NCBI RefSeq assembly: GCF_032854445.1 | Contig: NC_088295.1 | Location: forward strand, 52,621,249-52,685,248 | Origin: Liolophura sinensis | Taxonomy: Eukaryota > Mollusca > Polyplacophora > Chitonida > Chitonidae | DNA length: 64,000 nucleotides | Reading direction: 5' to 3' | In this document: positions 25,743 to 38,860 of the stretch, one piece after another | How the letters are laid out: each line of letters opens with the position of its first letter | Numbering within the stretch: position 1 is the stretch's first letter | Program-made: the position numbers and the translations under genes | Notes under the pieces: model-generated | Told to the model about the DNA's origin: nothing | Database searches by the model: none | Seen by the model: only the letters and a program-made list of their open reading frames with translations

Positions 25743-28535
25743 AAGTGGAAAAACTAGTACAATGCTGCTGGTAAGAGGCTAATCCGACGTATTTTGTGAC
25801 GAGAAATTGAATGGTGCAAACCGCGTTGCTCTCCGACCAATACTTTTGGCTGTAGCGACAATTGAATGATCATGTATGTCAAAATTACGTGCATAGCAAC
25901 GGCTCTTACTCCATGGAAACCAGGGAAATTTAACATTTTTTAAACAGCTGCCGGTGCCTGGCCCAATTCCGCATCTTTTGGCACCTTAATAATGTGGGTC
26001 AGTGTTCAATTGTACTTTTTACAGCAGACTGTATCTAGTACCTTTTTTTATGTACAAATGGTGTGGTTTTTCTACACGTAGATAAAGACATTGACATTGT
26101 CTTGGACTTAGAAGTAAGACAATTGCTGGGTGAGTTAAATGGGCTTGACCCAAAGATTTGACCTCTTCTGGACTACCGATGGGCACATAATTTATAGTCA
26201 AAAGTTGAATATAGTAATGACCAGTCGCGATGGTACATAGTACAGTGTAGCCGATTTCAATTAACAAAAAGACCAGGCAAAAATGCAAAAGTGGATAAAC
26301 TGTTCCAGTGCTGCTGGTAAGAGGCTAATCCGACGTATTTTGTGACGAGAAATCGAATGGTGCAAACCGCGGTTGCTCTCCGACCAATATTTTTGGCTGT
26401 AGCGACAATTGAATGATCATTGATGTCAAAATCACGTGCCTAGCAAGTGCTCTTACTCCATGTAAACCAGGGAAATTTGCCATTCTTTCAACAGCTGCCG
26501 ATGCCTGGCCCAATTCCGCATCTTTTGGCACCTTAATAATGTGGGTCAGTGTTCAATTGTACTTTTTAAAGCAGACTGTATCTAGCACCTTGTGTTTTTT
26601 ATGTACAAATTGTATGGTTTTTCTACACGTAGATAAAGACATTGAGATTGTCTTGGACTTAGAAGTAAGACAATTGCTGGGTGAGTTAAATGGGTTTGGC
26701 CCAAAGATTTGACGTCTTCTGGACTACCGATGGGCACATAACTTTTAGTTAAAAGTTGAATATAATAATGTCCAGTCGCGATGGTACATAGTACAGTGTA
26801 GCCGATTTCAATTAACCAAAAGAACAGGCAAAAATGCAAAAGTGGAAAAACTGTTCCAGTGCTGCTGCTAAGAAGCTAATCCGACGTATTTTGTGACGGG
26901 AAATCGAATGGTGCAAACCGCGTTGCTCTCCGACCAATACTTTTGGCTGTAGCGACAATTGAATGATCATTGATGTCAAAATCACGTGCCTAGCAACGGC
27001 TCTTACTCCATGTAAACCAGGGAAATTTGCCATTCTTTCAACAGCTGCCGATGCCTGGCCCAATTCCGCATCTTTTGGCACCTTAATAATGTGGGTCAGT
27101 GTTCAATTGTACTTTTTAAAGCAGACTGTATCTAGTACCTTTTTTATGTACAAATGGTGTGGTTTTTCCACACGTAAATAAAGACATTGACATTGTCTTC
27201 TACTTAGAAGAAAGACAATTGCTGGGTGAGTTAAATGGGCTTGGCCCAAAGATTTGACCTCTTTTGGACTACCGATGGGCACATAATTTATAGTCAAAAG
27301 TTGAATATAGTAATGACCAGTCGCGATGGTACATAGTACAGTGTAGCCGATTTCAATTAACAAAAAGACCAGTCAAAAATGCAAAATTGGAAAAACTGTT
27401 CCAGTGCTGCTTGTAAGAGGCTAATCCGACGTATTTTGTGACGAGAAATCGAATGGAGCAAACTGCGTTGCTCTCCGACCAATACTTTTGGCTGTAGGGA
27501 CAATTGAATGATCATTGATGTCAAAATCACGTGCCTAGCAAGGGCTCTTACTCCATGGAAACCAGGGAAATTTGCCATTTTTTCAACAGCTGCCGAAGTC
27601 TGGCCCAATTCCTCATCTTTTGGCACCTTAATGATGTGGGTCAGTGTTCAATTGTACTTTTTACAGCAGACTGTATCTAGCACCTTGTGCTTTTTATGTA
27701 CAAATGGTGTGGTTTTTCTACACGTAAATAAAGACATTGACATTGTCTTGGACTTAGAAGTAAGACAATTGCTGGGTGAGTTAATTGGGCTTGGCCCAAA
27801 GATTTGACCTCTTCTGGACTACCGATGGGCACATAACTTTTAGTCAAAAGTTGAATATAGTAATGACCAGTCGCGATGGTACATAGTACAGTGTAGCCGA
27901 TTTCAATTAACAAAAAGAGCGGGCAAAAATGCAAAAGTGGAAAAACTGTTCCAGTGCTGCTGGTAAGAAGCTAATCCGACGTATTTTGTGACGAGAAATC
28001 GAATGGTGCAAACCGCGGTTGCTCTCCGACCAATACTTTTGGCTGTAGCGACAATTGAATGATCATTGATGTCGAAATCACGTGCCTAGCAACGGCTCTT
28101 TCTCCATGGAAACCAGAGAAATTTGATATTCTTTTAACAGCTGCCGATGTCTGGCCCAATTCCGCATCTTTTGGCACCTTAATGATGTGGGTTAGTGTTC
28201 AGTTGTACTTTTTACAGCAGACTGTATCTAGCACCTTGTGCTTTTTATGTACAAATTGTGTGGTTTTTCTACACGTAGATAAAGACATTGAGATTGTCTT
28301 GGACTTAGAAGTAAGACAATTGCTGGGTGAGTTAAATGGGCTTGGCCCAAAGATTTGACCTCTTCTGGACTACCGATGGGCACATAACTTTTAGTCAAAA
28401 GTTGAATATAGTAATGACCACTCGCGATGGTACATAGTACAGTGTAGCCGATTTCAATTAACCAAAAGACCAGGCAAAAATGCAAAAGTGGAAAAACTGT
28501 TCCAGTGCTGCTGGTAAGAGGCTAATCCGACGTAT
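25743..28535. repeat. Array segment re-used 13,133 bp downstream, copy 2
   Basis: Partner of 12610..15400. Private differences include CTGCTGCTAAGAAGC near 26864 where copy 1 has CTGCTGGTAAGAGGC, and a one-base difference near 14300/27435 that restores the CCGACGTATTTTGTG form. Confidence 0.8.
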
Positions 28536-30229
28536 TTTGTGACGAGAAATCGAATGGTGCAAACCGCGTTGCTCTCCGACCAATACTTTTGGCTGTAGCG
28601 ACAATTGAATGATCATTGATGTCAAAATCACGTGCCTAGCAACGGCTCTTACTCCATGTAAACCAGGGAAATTTGCCATTCTTTCAACAGCTGCCGATGC
28701 CTGGCCCAATTCCGCATCTTTTGGCACCTTAATAATGTGGGTCAGTGTTCAATTGTACTTTTTACAGCAGACTGTATCTAGTACCTTTTTTATGTACAAA
28801 TGGTGTGGTTTTTCTACACGTAAATAAAGACATTGACATTGTCTTCTACTTAGAAGTAAGACAATTGCTGGGTGAGTTAAATGGGCTTGGCCCAAAGATT
28901 TGATCTCTTCTGGACTACGGATGGGCACATAACGTATAGTCAAAAGTTGAATATAGTAATGACCAGTCGCGATGGTACATAGTACAGTGTAGCCCATTTC
29001 AATTAACAAAAAGACCAGGCAAAAATGCAAAAGTGGAAAAACTAGTACAATGCTGCTGGTAAGAGGCTAATCCGACGTATTTTGTGACGAGAAATCGAAT
29101 GGTGCAAACCGCGTTGCTCTCCGACCAATACTTTTGCCTGTAGCGACAATTGAATGATCATTGATGTCAAAATCACGTGCCTAGCAACGGCTCTTGCTCC
29201 ATGGAAACCAGGGAAATTTGCCATTCTTTCAACAGCTGCCGATGCCTGGCCCAATTCCGCATCTTTTGGCACCTTATTGATGTCGGTCAGTGTTCAATTC
29301 TACTTTTTACAGCAGACTGTATCTAATACCTTTTTTATGTATAAATGGTGTGGTTTTTCTACACGTAGATAAAGACATTGAGATTGTCTTGGACTTAGAA
29401 GTAAGACAATTGCTGGGTGAGTTAAATGGGCTTGGCCCAAAGATTTGACCTCTTCTGGACTACCGAAGGGCACATAACTTATAGTCAAAAGTTGAATATA
29501 GTAATGACCAGTCGCGATGGTACATAGTACAGTGTAGCCCATTTCAATTAACAAAAAGACCAGGCAAAGATGCAAAAGTGGAAAAACTAGTACAATGCTG
29601 CTGGTAAGAGGCTAATCCGACGTATTTTGTGACGAGAAATCGAATGGTGCAAACCGCGTTGCTCTCCGACCAATACTTTTGGCTGTAGCGACAATTGAAT
29701 GATCATGTATGTCAAAATTACGTGCATAGCAACGGCTCTTACTCCATGGAAACCAGGGAAATTTAACATTTTTTAAACAGCTGCCGGTGCCTGGCCCAAT
29801 TCCGCATCTTTTGGCACCTTAATAATGTGGGTCAGTGTTCAATTGTACTTTTTACAGCAGACTGTATCTAGTACCTTTTTTATATACAAATGGTGTGGTT
29901 TTTCTACACGTAAATAAAGACATTGACATTGTCTTCTACTTAGAAGTAAGACAATTGCTGGGTGAGTTAAATGGGCTTGGCCCAAAGATTTGATCTCTTC
30001 TGGACTACGGATGGGCACATAACTTATAGTCAAAAGTTGAATATAGTAATGACCAGTCGCGATGGTACATAGTACAGTGTAGCCGATTTCCATTATCCAA
30101 AAGACAAGGCAAAAATGCAAAAGTGGAAAAACTGTTCCACTGCTGCTGGTAAGAGGCTGATCCGACGTATTTTGTGACGAGAAATCGAATGGTGCAAACC
30201 GCGTTGCTCTCCGACCAATACTTTTGGCT

Positions 30230-30730
30230 GTAGCGACAATTGAATGATCATTGATGTCAAAATCACGTGCCTAGCAACGGCTCTTGCTCCATGGAAACCA
30301 GGGAAATTTGCCATTCTTTCAACAGCTGCCGATGTCTGGCCCAATTCCGCATCTTTTGGCATCTTAATGATGTGGGTCAGTGTTCAATTGTACTTTTTAC
30401 AGCAGACTGTATCTAATACCTTGTGCTTTTTATGTACAAATGGTGTGTTTTTTCTACACGTAGATAAAGACAGTGAGATTGTTATGGACCTAGAAGTAAG
30501 ACAATTGCTGGGTGAGTTAAATGGGCTTGGCCCAAAGATTTGACCTCTTCTGGACTACCGAAGGGCACATAACTTATAGTCAAAAGTTGAATATAGTAAT
30601 GACCAGTCGCCATGGTACATAGTACAGTGTAGCCGATTTCAATCAACAAAAAGACCAGGCAAAAATGCAAAAGTGGAAAAACTCTTACAATCCGGCTTGT
30701 AAGAGGCTAATCCGACGGATTTTGTGACGA
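30230..30730. repeat. Monomer pair member, 3,280-bp spacing
   Basis: This stretch, marked by GACAGTGAGATTGTTATGGACC and CAGTCGCCATGGTACATAG, recurs at about 33510..34010. The spacing again equals six monomers. These variants occur nowhere else in the window, so the two places were linked by a recent exchange or duplication. Confidence 0.78.
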
Positions 30731-33700
30731 GAAATCGAATGGAGCAAACCGCGTTGCTCTCCGACCAATACTTTTGGCTGTAGCGACAAATGAATGATCA
30801 TTGATGTCAAAATCACGTGCCCAGCAACGGCTCTTACTCCATGTAAACCAGGGAAATTTCCCATTCTTTCAACAGCTGCCGATGCCTGGTCCAATTCCGC
30901 ATCTTTTGGCACCTTAATTATTTGGGTCAGTGTTCAATTGTACTTTTTACAGCAGACTGTATCTAGTACCTTTTTTATGTACAAATGGTGTGGTTTTTCT
31001 ACACGTAAATAAAGACATTGACATTGTCTTCTACTTAGAAGTAAGACAATTGCTGGGTGAGTTAAATGGGTTTGGCCCAAAGATTTGACCTCTTCTGGAC
31101 TACCGATGGGCAGATAACTTATAGTTAAAATTTGAATATAGTAATGACCAGTCGCGATGGTACATAGTACAGTGTAGCCGATTTCAATTAACAAAAAGAC
31201 CAGGCAAAAATGCAAAAGTGGATAAACTGTTTCAGTGCTGCTGGTAAGAAGCTAATCCGACGTATTTTGTGACGAGAAATCGAATGGTGCAAACCGCGTT
31301 GCTCTCCGACCAATACTTTTGGCTGTAGCGACAATTGAATGATCATTGATGTCCAAATCACGTGCACAGCAACGGCTCTTGCTCCATGGAAACCAGGGAA
31401 ATTTGCCATTTTTTCAACAGCTGCCGATGCCTGGCCCAATTCCGCATCTTTTGGCACCTTAATAATGTGGGTCAGTGTTCAATTCTACTTTTTACAGCAG
31501 ACTGTATCTAATACCTTTTTTATGTATAAATGGTGTGGTTTTTCTACACGTAGATAAAGACATTGAGATTGTCTTGGACTTAGAAGTAAGACAATTGCTG
31601 GGTGAGTTAAATGGGCTTGGCCCAAAGATTTGACGTCTTCTGGACTACCGAAGGGCACATAACTTATAGTCAAAAGTTGAATATAGTAATGACCAGTCGC
31701 GATGGTACATAGTACAGTGTAGCCCATTTCAATTAACAAAAAGACCAGGCAAAAATGCAAAAGTGGAAAAACTAGTACAATACTGCTGGTAAGAGGCTAA
31801 TCCGACGTATTTTGTGACGAGAAATCGAATGGTGCAAACCGCGTTGCTCTCCGACCAATACTTTTGGCTGTAGCGACAATTGAATGATCATTCATGTCAA
31901 AATCACGTGCCTAGCAACGGCTCTTACTCCATGTAAACCAGGGAAATTTGCCATTCTTTCAACAGCTGCCGATGCCTGGCCCAATTCCGCATCTTTTGGC
32001 ACCTTAATAATGTGGGTCAGTGTTCAATTGTACTTTTTAAAGCAGACTGTATCTAGTACCTTTTTTTATGTACAAATGGTGTGGTTTTTCCACACGTAAA
32101 TAAAGACATTGACATTGTCTTCTACTTAGAAGAAAGACAATTGCTGGGTGAGTTAAATGGGCTTGGCCCAAAGATTTGACCTCTTTTGGACTACCGATGG
32201 GCACATAATTTATAGTCAAAAGTTGAATATAGTAATGACCAGTCGCGATGGTACATAGTACAGTGTAGCCGATTTCAATTAACAAAAAGACCAGTCAAAA
32301 ATGCAAAATTGGAAAAACTGTTCCAGTGCTGCTTGTAAGAGGCTAATCCGACGTATTTTGTGACGAGAAATCGAATGGAGCAAACTGCGTTGCTCTCCTA
32401 CCAATACTTTGGCTGTAGGGACAATTGAATGATCATTGATGTCAAAATCACGTGCCTAGCAACGGCTCTTACTCCATGGAAACCAGGGAAATTTGCCATT
32501 TTTTCAACAGCTGCCGAAGTCTGGCCCAATTCCTCATCTTTTGGCACCTTAATGATGTGGGTCAGTGTTCAATTGTACTTTTTACAGCAGACTGTATCTA
32601 GCACCTTGTGCTTTTTATGTACAAATGGTGTGGTTTTTCTACACGTAAATAAAGACATTGACATTGTCTTGGACTTAGAAGTAAGACAATTGCTGGGTGA
32701 GTTAATTGGGCTTGGCCCAAAGATTTGACCTCTTCTGGACTACCGATGGGCACATAACTTTTAGTCAAAAGTTGAATATAGTAATGACCAGTCGCGATGG
32801 TACATAGTACAGTGTAGCCGATTTCAATTAACAAAAAGAGCGGGCAAAAATGCAAAAGTGGAAAAACTGTTCCAGTGCTGCTGGTAAGAAGCTAATCCGA
32901 CGTATTTTGTGACGAGAAATCGAATGGTGCAAACCGCGTTGCTCTCCGACCAATACTTTTGGCTGTAGCGACAATTGAATGATCATTGATGTCAAAATCA
33001 CGTGCCTAGCAACGGCTCTTACTCCATGTAAACCAGGGAAATTTGCCATTCTTTCAACAGCTGCCGATGCCTGGCCCAATTCCGCATCTTTTGGCACCTT
33101 AATAATGTGGGTCAGTGTTCAATTGTACTTTTTACAGCAGACTGTATCTAGTACCTTTTTTATGTACAAATGGTGTGGTTTTTCTACACGTAAATAAAGA
33201 CATTGACATTGTCTTCTACTTAGAAGTAAGACAATTGCTGGGTGAGTTAAATGGGCTTGGCCCAAAGATTTGATCTCTTCTGGACTACGGATGGGCACAT
33301 AACTTATAGTCAAAAGTTGAATATAGTAATGACCAGTCGCGATGGTACATAGTACAGTGTAGCCGATTTCAATTAACAAAAAGACCAGGCAAAGATGCAA
33401 AAGTGGAAAAACTAGTACAATGCTGCTGGTAAGAGGCTAATCCGACGTATTTTGTGACGAGAAATCGAATGGTGCAAACCGCGTTGCTCTCCGACCAATA
33501 CTTTTGCCTGTAGCGACAATTGAATGATCATTGATGTCAAAATCACGTGCCTAGCAACGGCTCTTGCTCCATGGAAACCAGGGAAATTTGCCATTCTTTC
33601 AACAGCTGCCGATGTCTGGCCCAATTCCGCATCTTTTGGCATCTTAATGATGTGGGTCAGTGTTCAATTGTACTTTTTACAGCAGACTGTATCTAATACC

Positions 33701-34798
33701 TTGTGCTTTTTATGTACAAATGGTGTGGTTTTTGTACACGTAGATAAAGACAGTGAGATTGTTATGGACCTAGAAGTAAGACAATTGCTGGGTGAGTTAA
33801 ATGGGCTTGGCCCAAAGATTTGACCTCTTCTGGACTACCGAAGGGCACATAACTTATAGTCAAAAGTTGAATATAGTAATGACCAGTCGCCATGGTACAT
33901 AGTACAGTGTAGCCGATTTCAATTAACAAAAAGACCAGGCAAAAATGCAAAAGTGGAAAAACTAGTACAATCCGGCTTGTAAGAGGCTAATCCGACGGAT
34001 TTTGTGACGAGAAATCGAATGGAGCAAACCGCCTATCTCTCCGACCAATACTTTTGGCTGCAGCGACAAATGAATGATCATTGATGTCAAAATCACGTGC
34101 CCAGCAACAGCTCTTACTCCATGGAAACCAGGGAAATTTGCCATTCTTTCAACAGCTGCCGATGTCTGGCCCAATTCCTCATCTTTTGGCACCTTAATGA
34201 TGTGGGTCAGTGTTCAATTGTACTTTTTAGAGCAGACTGTATCTAGTACCTTGTGTTTTTTTATGTACAAATGGTGTGGTTTTTCTACACGTAGATAAAG
34301 ACATTGACATTGTCTTGGACTTAGAAGAAAGACAATTGCTGGGTGAGTTAAATGGGCTTTGCCCAAAGATTTGATGTCTTCTGGACTGCCGAAGGGCACA
34401 TAACTTATAGTCAAAAGTTGAATATAGTAATGACCAGTAGCGATAGTACATAGTACAGTGTAGCCGATTTCAATTTACAAAAAGACCAGGCAAAAATGCA
34501 AAAGTGGAAAAACTGTTCCAGTGCTGCTGGTAAGAGGCTAATCCGACGTACTTTGTGACGAGAAATCGAATGGTGCAAACCGCGTTGCTCTCCGACCAAT
34601 ACTTTTGGCTGTAGCGACAATTGAATGATCATTGATGTCATAATCACGTGCCCAGCAACGGCTCTTACTCCATGGAAACCAGGCAAATTTGCAATTTTTC
34701 AACAGCTGCCGATGTCTGGCCCAATTCCGCATCTTTTGGCACCTTAATGATGTGGGTCAGTGTTCAATTGTACTTTTTACAGCAGACTGTATGTAGTA

Positions 34799-37700
34799 GG
34801 CCTAATTAAATGCAGTACCGGTGTACATTTTCAGAGAACTCGCTCTTAAGCTGAAAAATATAAACTTTATTTACTGTCCGGTAAGATCTATGGAGTTTTC
34901 TTCGACTCTCAAATGCTGATATCATACTTTTTTACATTCTTGAAAATATTTGTCACTGTCGTGACATAACATACACACAGCATGCGTTGATAAGCAAGTT
35001 ACCACTTCTCGTAGTTTCACGCCTCAAAAACTAATCTCGCTTTACGTCACAGTCGCAGTCGTGTAACATGTGAGACGAGGCTAGGGTTTGTCACATTTAA
35101 AGGAAAAGACCAACGGATTTTGACTGGAATTCAGTTGCTTCTAGATCTATTTTGCATAAACATAAAAGACCCACACCCACATAAATCAGTTATAATATAA
35201 TCGATTAATGAACTAATTTCTAAAACGGAAGTGACACGTGTGGTGCGTGAAGCAGTGCAACAACAACATAATACTAATGTCAGCACACACTATGTGGCAA
35301 ACGCTTGGCCATATACGCCCCATTTTTATCATAGATGTTTTCTTAATGTTGACAATGGGGTATTTCCTGCAGCGCACTGGTAGTTGAATAGTAAATATAG
35401 CGTATAGGCGTACAGTGTGACGATTTGTACGATGTGTACGATGTACAATGTGCTATCTCCACAGATGTTGTCACGTAACTTAAGTTTGAATGTAGGCATT
35501 CTTTCAACGAAATATGATATGAAGCTCGATCATATTCATGCAAATCGTGTGGATAAAAATCGTATGGATGAAAACCTTCCCCGGGTAGTCATACCTGAAA
35601 TATCGATTACGCCAGTTTGTACCTTATCTTTATTATTAATTGACGCAATTTATACTTTAATCTAGATAACATCTTTCTCAAGAACAAGGAGTGCTGTTTC
35701 TGTACGTCTTCGTCGTTTTATGTGAAGGAAACTCGCATCAGACGGCCGAACGTCGGCTTATACATGCTTTCTGTCTCGTGTGCAGCAAACATTTATCAGT
35801 AATGGATATGCCTAAACTTTTTTGTTCTTCTGGTACATGCATGGTGGAACTATATTTATTTATTCCAATAATTCGGACCTAAAAAAATACTTCAACAACT
35901 ATAGCCCGCATTAATGAAGCGACGACTAAATTCAAGAAACACATTAATTTGAATTGAATGGATGGATTATGGCCACAGGTATTTTGCTGAAAATTACATC
36001 AAACGGCTGACGAGATCCTAATGAGCGCACTGAACGCCAACCCAACGCCAACGGTCCCATGCATGCGAATCAGCCTCTATTCCATTCAGTTCATTTAGTT
36101 AACCCCACGTAAAGTGGGAATTTCAAATGCTCGCCCATATTTCTAGTGAAATACGTAGATGATACCCCAAATGCTTGTCCCTTGAGAAATGTAAAGGTAG
36201 CCCATATCTCTTGTGAAATACATAAATGATACACAATAAAGTTTCAGTTGCACTTCCACGGCTTTCACAATTAAGGCGATGCAACGTTTTATATGTCAGT
36301 TCGCCCGCACGGATCCACCACCTCACAAGCTGTGACGAGTACCAGGTAAGTGGATATCTGATATCTATATTGCACACAGCAACAATACTTGGCTCAAGAA
36401 AGCATTCAAAAATACAAATCATATGGTCAATCCCATGTAGCTTGTTCACTTATGCTGATTTTTAAACTTGTATCCTGTCATATAAATTGCATACTAAAAG
36501 ATGAAAGATAAGTGTTTAAAGTACAAGGCCTCGATCATGTCATTAAAGGAAACTTTTGCCTATTCCAATAGTGAATTTACCAATGTAAATGTACAGATTT
36601 TAAAAATCTAAATCCTCGATTTCTGCTTTAACACCTTCAATTATCATCTAATCTGTCACAGAGCACTCATGGCATGAGAAACAAATTAGACTTTACTGTA
36701 AGTATTAACAGCACCTTAAAATATTTGTTGTTACAACTGACAATTTAGAATACATGAAGTATGCAATCTGAATGTTTCATGACTAGATCTTCAGTACAGT
36801 ATGAATAGTTAACCAGTACCACACCGCAGTGATTGTCCTAGTTCTACATTCAAAAAGACATTAACTATTTGCTTTTCATATGTAGACTTTATTAAGTGAT
36901 CTAGGCCTTGATGGTGTCAACAAAGAGAAACTATCATTCATTAGTCAGAAATTTAAATGTAAACAAGAGAGTAAAGAAAAGAAAACACGTAGTAATGTGT
37001 AATCGATCAGGTTTAAAGATACCGGTCTATGATAAAAACAGACGACTCCATATAACCATAATCTATATGCAACTCCATGATATAACCAAATCTGACAGCG
37101 ACATAGAAGAGTGAAGTAAGGTAACCTATATACAGATTTCTTTGAAATCTGGCGAAAGCCACGGAGTTTTGCAACCAGGGGCACCTGATTGTGGAAAGGC
37201 ATGTTGATTTACATGTACACTGAATTTCTCGGTTTGACCCAGTTTAAGTGTACTGAATAGTTAGTTATGAAGTGATATTGAAATATTGACTAGCCGCCTT
37301 CCCTTCACGTTTCTTTAAAGTAAAGAAAGTTTAAATATGGAGTAAGGTTCGTCATACAGACAAATGAAAACTATGCCTAAAAATACTTTCATTTCTTTTT
37401 TCAAATTTTTTTAAGAGTGTCGAAAGGCATTCAAGTATTTGAATACTACGGTGGCCTTTATGAGCCAAACTGACAGTATCTAGGAATTCGGATGTCACAT
37501 CCTCAGTTTTTCCTGCTATTCACCAGAAGAATGGAATTTTTGGGACATTGTTTCAGTAATCTTCGGTAATCATAGGTAAAAAGAGTTATTCCAACATTCA
37601 GTGTCGTGATTAGTGTAGGAAAAACTTCCTGTGACATCAGAGTTTCTAACCTCAAATAGTATGGTCCCTAAAGCCAACCTTAGAATTCAAATGTTTGAGC

Positions 37701-38082
37701 GCCTTTAACTCTTTTCATAAAAATTTAAAAATAAAAATAAAAAATAAAAAAACGAAAGTATATTTATGCCTAGAGATCTTTCCGTTAAAGTACCTGATGA
37801 ATTTTGAAACACAAATGCAAATGGACTTTCTTTAAATGTTAATTACTTTTAGATGCCGTTCATTAGCCAGTAATAAAAAAATTTACCTCCAGCTGACCCC
37901 ATTTTTTCTTGACATGGTTGTGTTAAGACCAAGAAAGGAATGGCTGTATGGGAACACTGTAATTGTGAGAAAACACTCAGGTGCAAATTTTATGGTACAG
38001 CATACATTCACTCCCGACTTGTACAGACACTTTCAAGTGCTGTCTAGTTGTTGTCTTTTGCTTTTAACATAAATTTAGATGG
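34799..38082. other. Unassigned AT-rich flank right of the satellite
   Basis: Single-copy-looking sequence with no recognisable protein. Short open frames exist (for example 36123..36449 on the minus strand, 108 codons, and 36908..37114 on the plus strand, 68 codons), but none resembles a known family. A good splice-donor consensus CAG/GTAAGT occurs at about 36345, without a recognisable exon before it. An A-rich tract lies at about 37726..37752. I see no SINE or satellite monomer here. Confidence 0.5.
36133..36233. repeat. Short tandem duplication, 67-bp spacing
   Basis: GCCCATATTTCTAGTGAAAT at 36133 returns as GCCCATATCTCTTGTGAAAT at 36200, followed in both by ACxTAxATGATAC. About 34 bp are shared with a few mismatches. 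The remainder of the 67-bp unit has diverged. Confidence 0.7.
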
Positions 38083-38514
38083 CACAGTTTCAAACATGTA
38101 GCCCCCCTCCCAAGACCTGTACAGCACTCTCGCACCGATGATTTTGATTCCACAGGGGTAATACTATATCTATATTTCAAGGACTGTGTTGATGCATAAA
38201 CAATATTCACTCAACAAATATTCAACTCCAAAACTTAAGCTTCAGGCTTATAACAAATCACACGGATCAGTGAAGACGTCAATGTCATCGTCATTGGTGA
38301 TTTTTGTCTGTACAGCAACCGTCACACTATGCAAATGAGCCTCTATAATGACTGGTTTATGTCTCGTAATAACTTTGGCTGTCTTGATATATTCTTTAGG
38401 ATGGACATTTCTTACTGAGAATGGCATTGTCCTTAAAGTTTTTAACTGTTTATTTGATAACTGAATGAATAAAAAAAAACAGTCTGAGTGCAGAACCGTC
38501 ACGTGGAATTGACC
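38083..38514 (-). repeat. Dispersed repeat, inverted copy
   Basis: Read on the minus strand, this segment aligns end to end with 48273..48673. Shared blocks in order are GGTCAATTCCA, TTAAAAACTTTAAGGACAAT, GAATATATCA, TTATxAxGAGACATAAAC, ATAATAGAGGC-type sequence, TTTGCATAxTGTGACG, GACGTCTTCACT, TATAGTATTA and TACATGxTTGAAACTGTG. Divergence is substantial, so the copies are old. The minus strand keeps an 84-codon frame (38248..38502, with VITRHKPVIIEAHLHSVTVA) that the other copy does not. I see no terminal repeats or pol III boxes. It is probably a non-autonomous element or a fragment of a longer one, with family unknown. Confidence 0.75.
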
Positions 38515-38860
38515 CTATGCAACAATTTACTTCCCAATGTCACCAACATTATCAAAGTGCCAATAAAACGGTGGCAAATTTGTGCCCGCGAAGAAGTGCA
38601 GATAATCGGAAATCTGCATAAGGCTAGTAAGTAGACCTATGTGGCACAGTAAGACTGAATGGAAGCTATTTAGAATAATAATAACCTTAGGATCTGCTTT
38701 GTCAGTGGGTGGCATGGGAGGGAATTAAAATCATAACCTGTACGACACCACACTGCACAATGAGTGCTCTAGAACAAGGGGGGTAACTCTAATATCCCAA
38801 GTTACACAATCACCACAGAGCTCGATACATCACCTAAGCCCCATACACCTCCAAAAATTC
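38515..38860. other. Spacer between dispersed repeat and SINE
   Basis: About 345 bp of unique-looking sequence. A 62-codon minus-strand frame (38527..38715) is not recognisable. I see nothing else in it. Confidence 0.4.

Larger units (their letters stand above)
1..34798. repeat. Satellite array, ~545-550 bp monomer, ~63 copies
   Basis: The whole interval is a head-to-tail array. The landmark AATGATCATT (a 10-bp palindrome) followed by GATGTCAAAAT recurs near 506, 1601, 2224, 2774, 3397, 4497, 5042, 6137 and so on to about 34626, usually 545, 546, 550 or 623 bp apart. Much of the 545/550 difference lies in one place: monomers read either AGTACCTTTTTTATG or AGTACCTTGTGCTTTTTATG. The left edge is outside the window. 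The right edge is inside the monomer motif AGCAGACTGTATCTAGTACC at about 34798. Neighbouring monomers differ by scattered substitutions, while distant blocks can be almost identical, the pattern expected from unequal exchange and block amplification. I find no telomere repeat, rRNA, tRNA or transposase frame in it. I do not recognise the family. A centromeric or heterochromatic role is possible but only inferred. Confidence 0.97.

Noticed and set aside
1-34798. Hammerhead ribozyme motif in the satellite
   Set aside because: GACGAGAAAT recalled part of the core, but no CTGATGA element was found in a suitable position on either strand of the monomer.
1-34798. CENP-B box in the monomer
   Set aside because: TTCGGGACTACGG, present in a few monomers, and the reverse-strand TTCGATTTCTCG do not satisfy the required spacing of fixed bases.
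1-34798. 5S rRNA, snRNA or tRNA gene inside the satellite monomer
   Set aside because: No pol III A and B boxes in the correct order and no recognisable rRNA or snRNA core were seen.
36300-36360. Exon ending at the donor CAG/GTAAGT near 36345
   Set aside because: The donor consensus is good, but the upstream frame is unrecognisable and no acceptor or partner exon could be defined.
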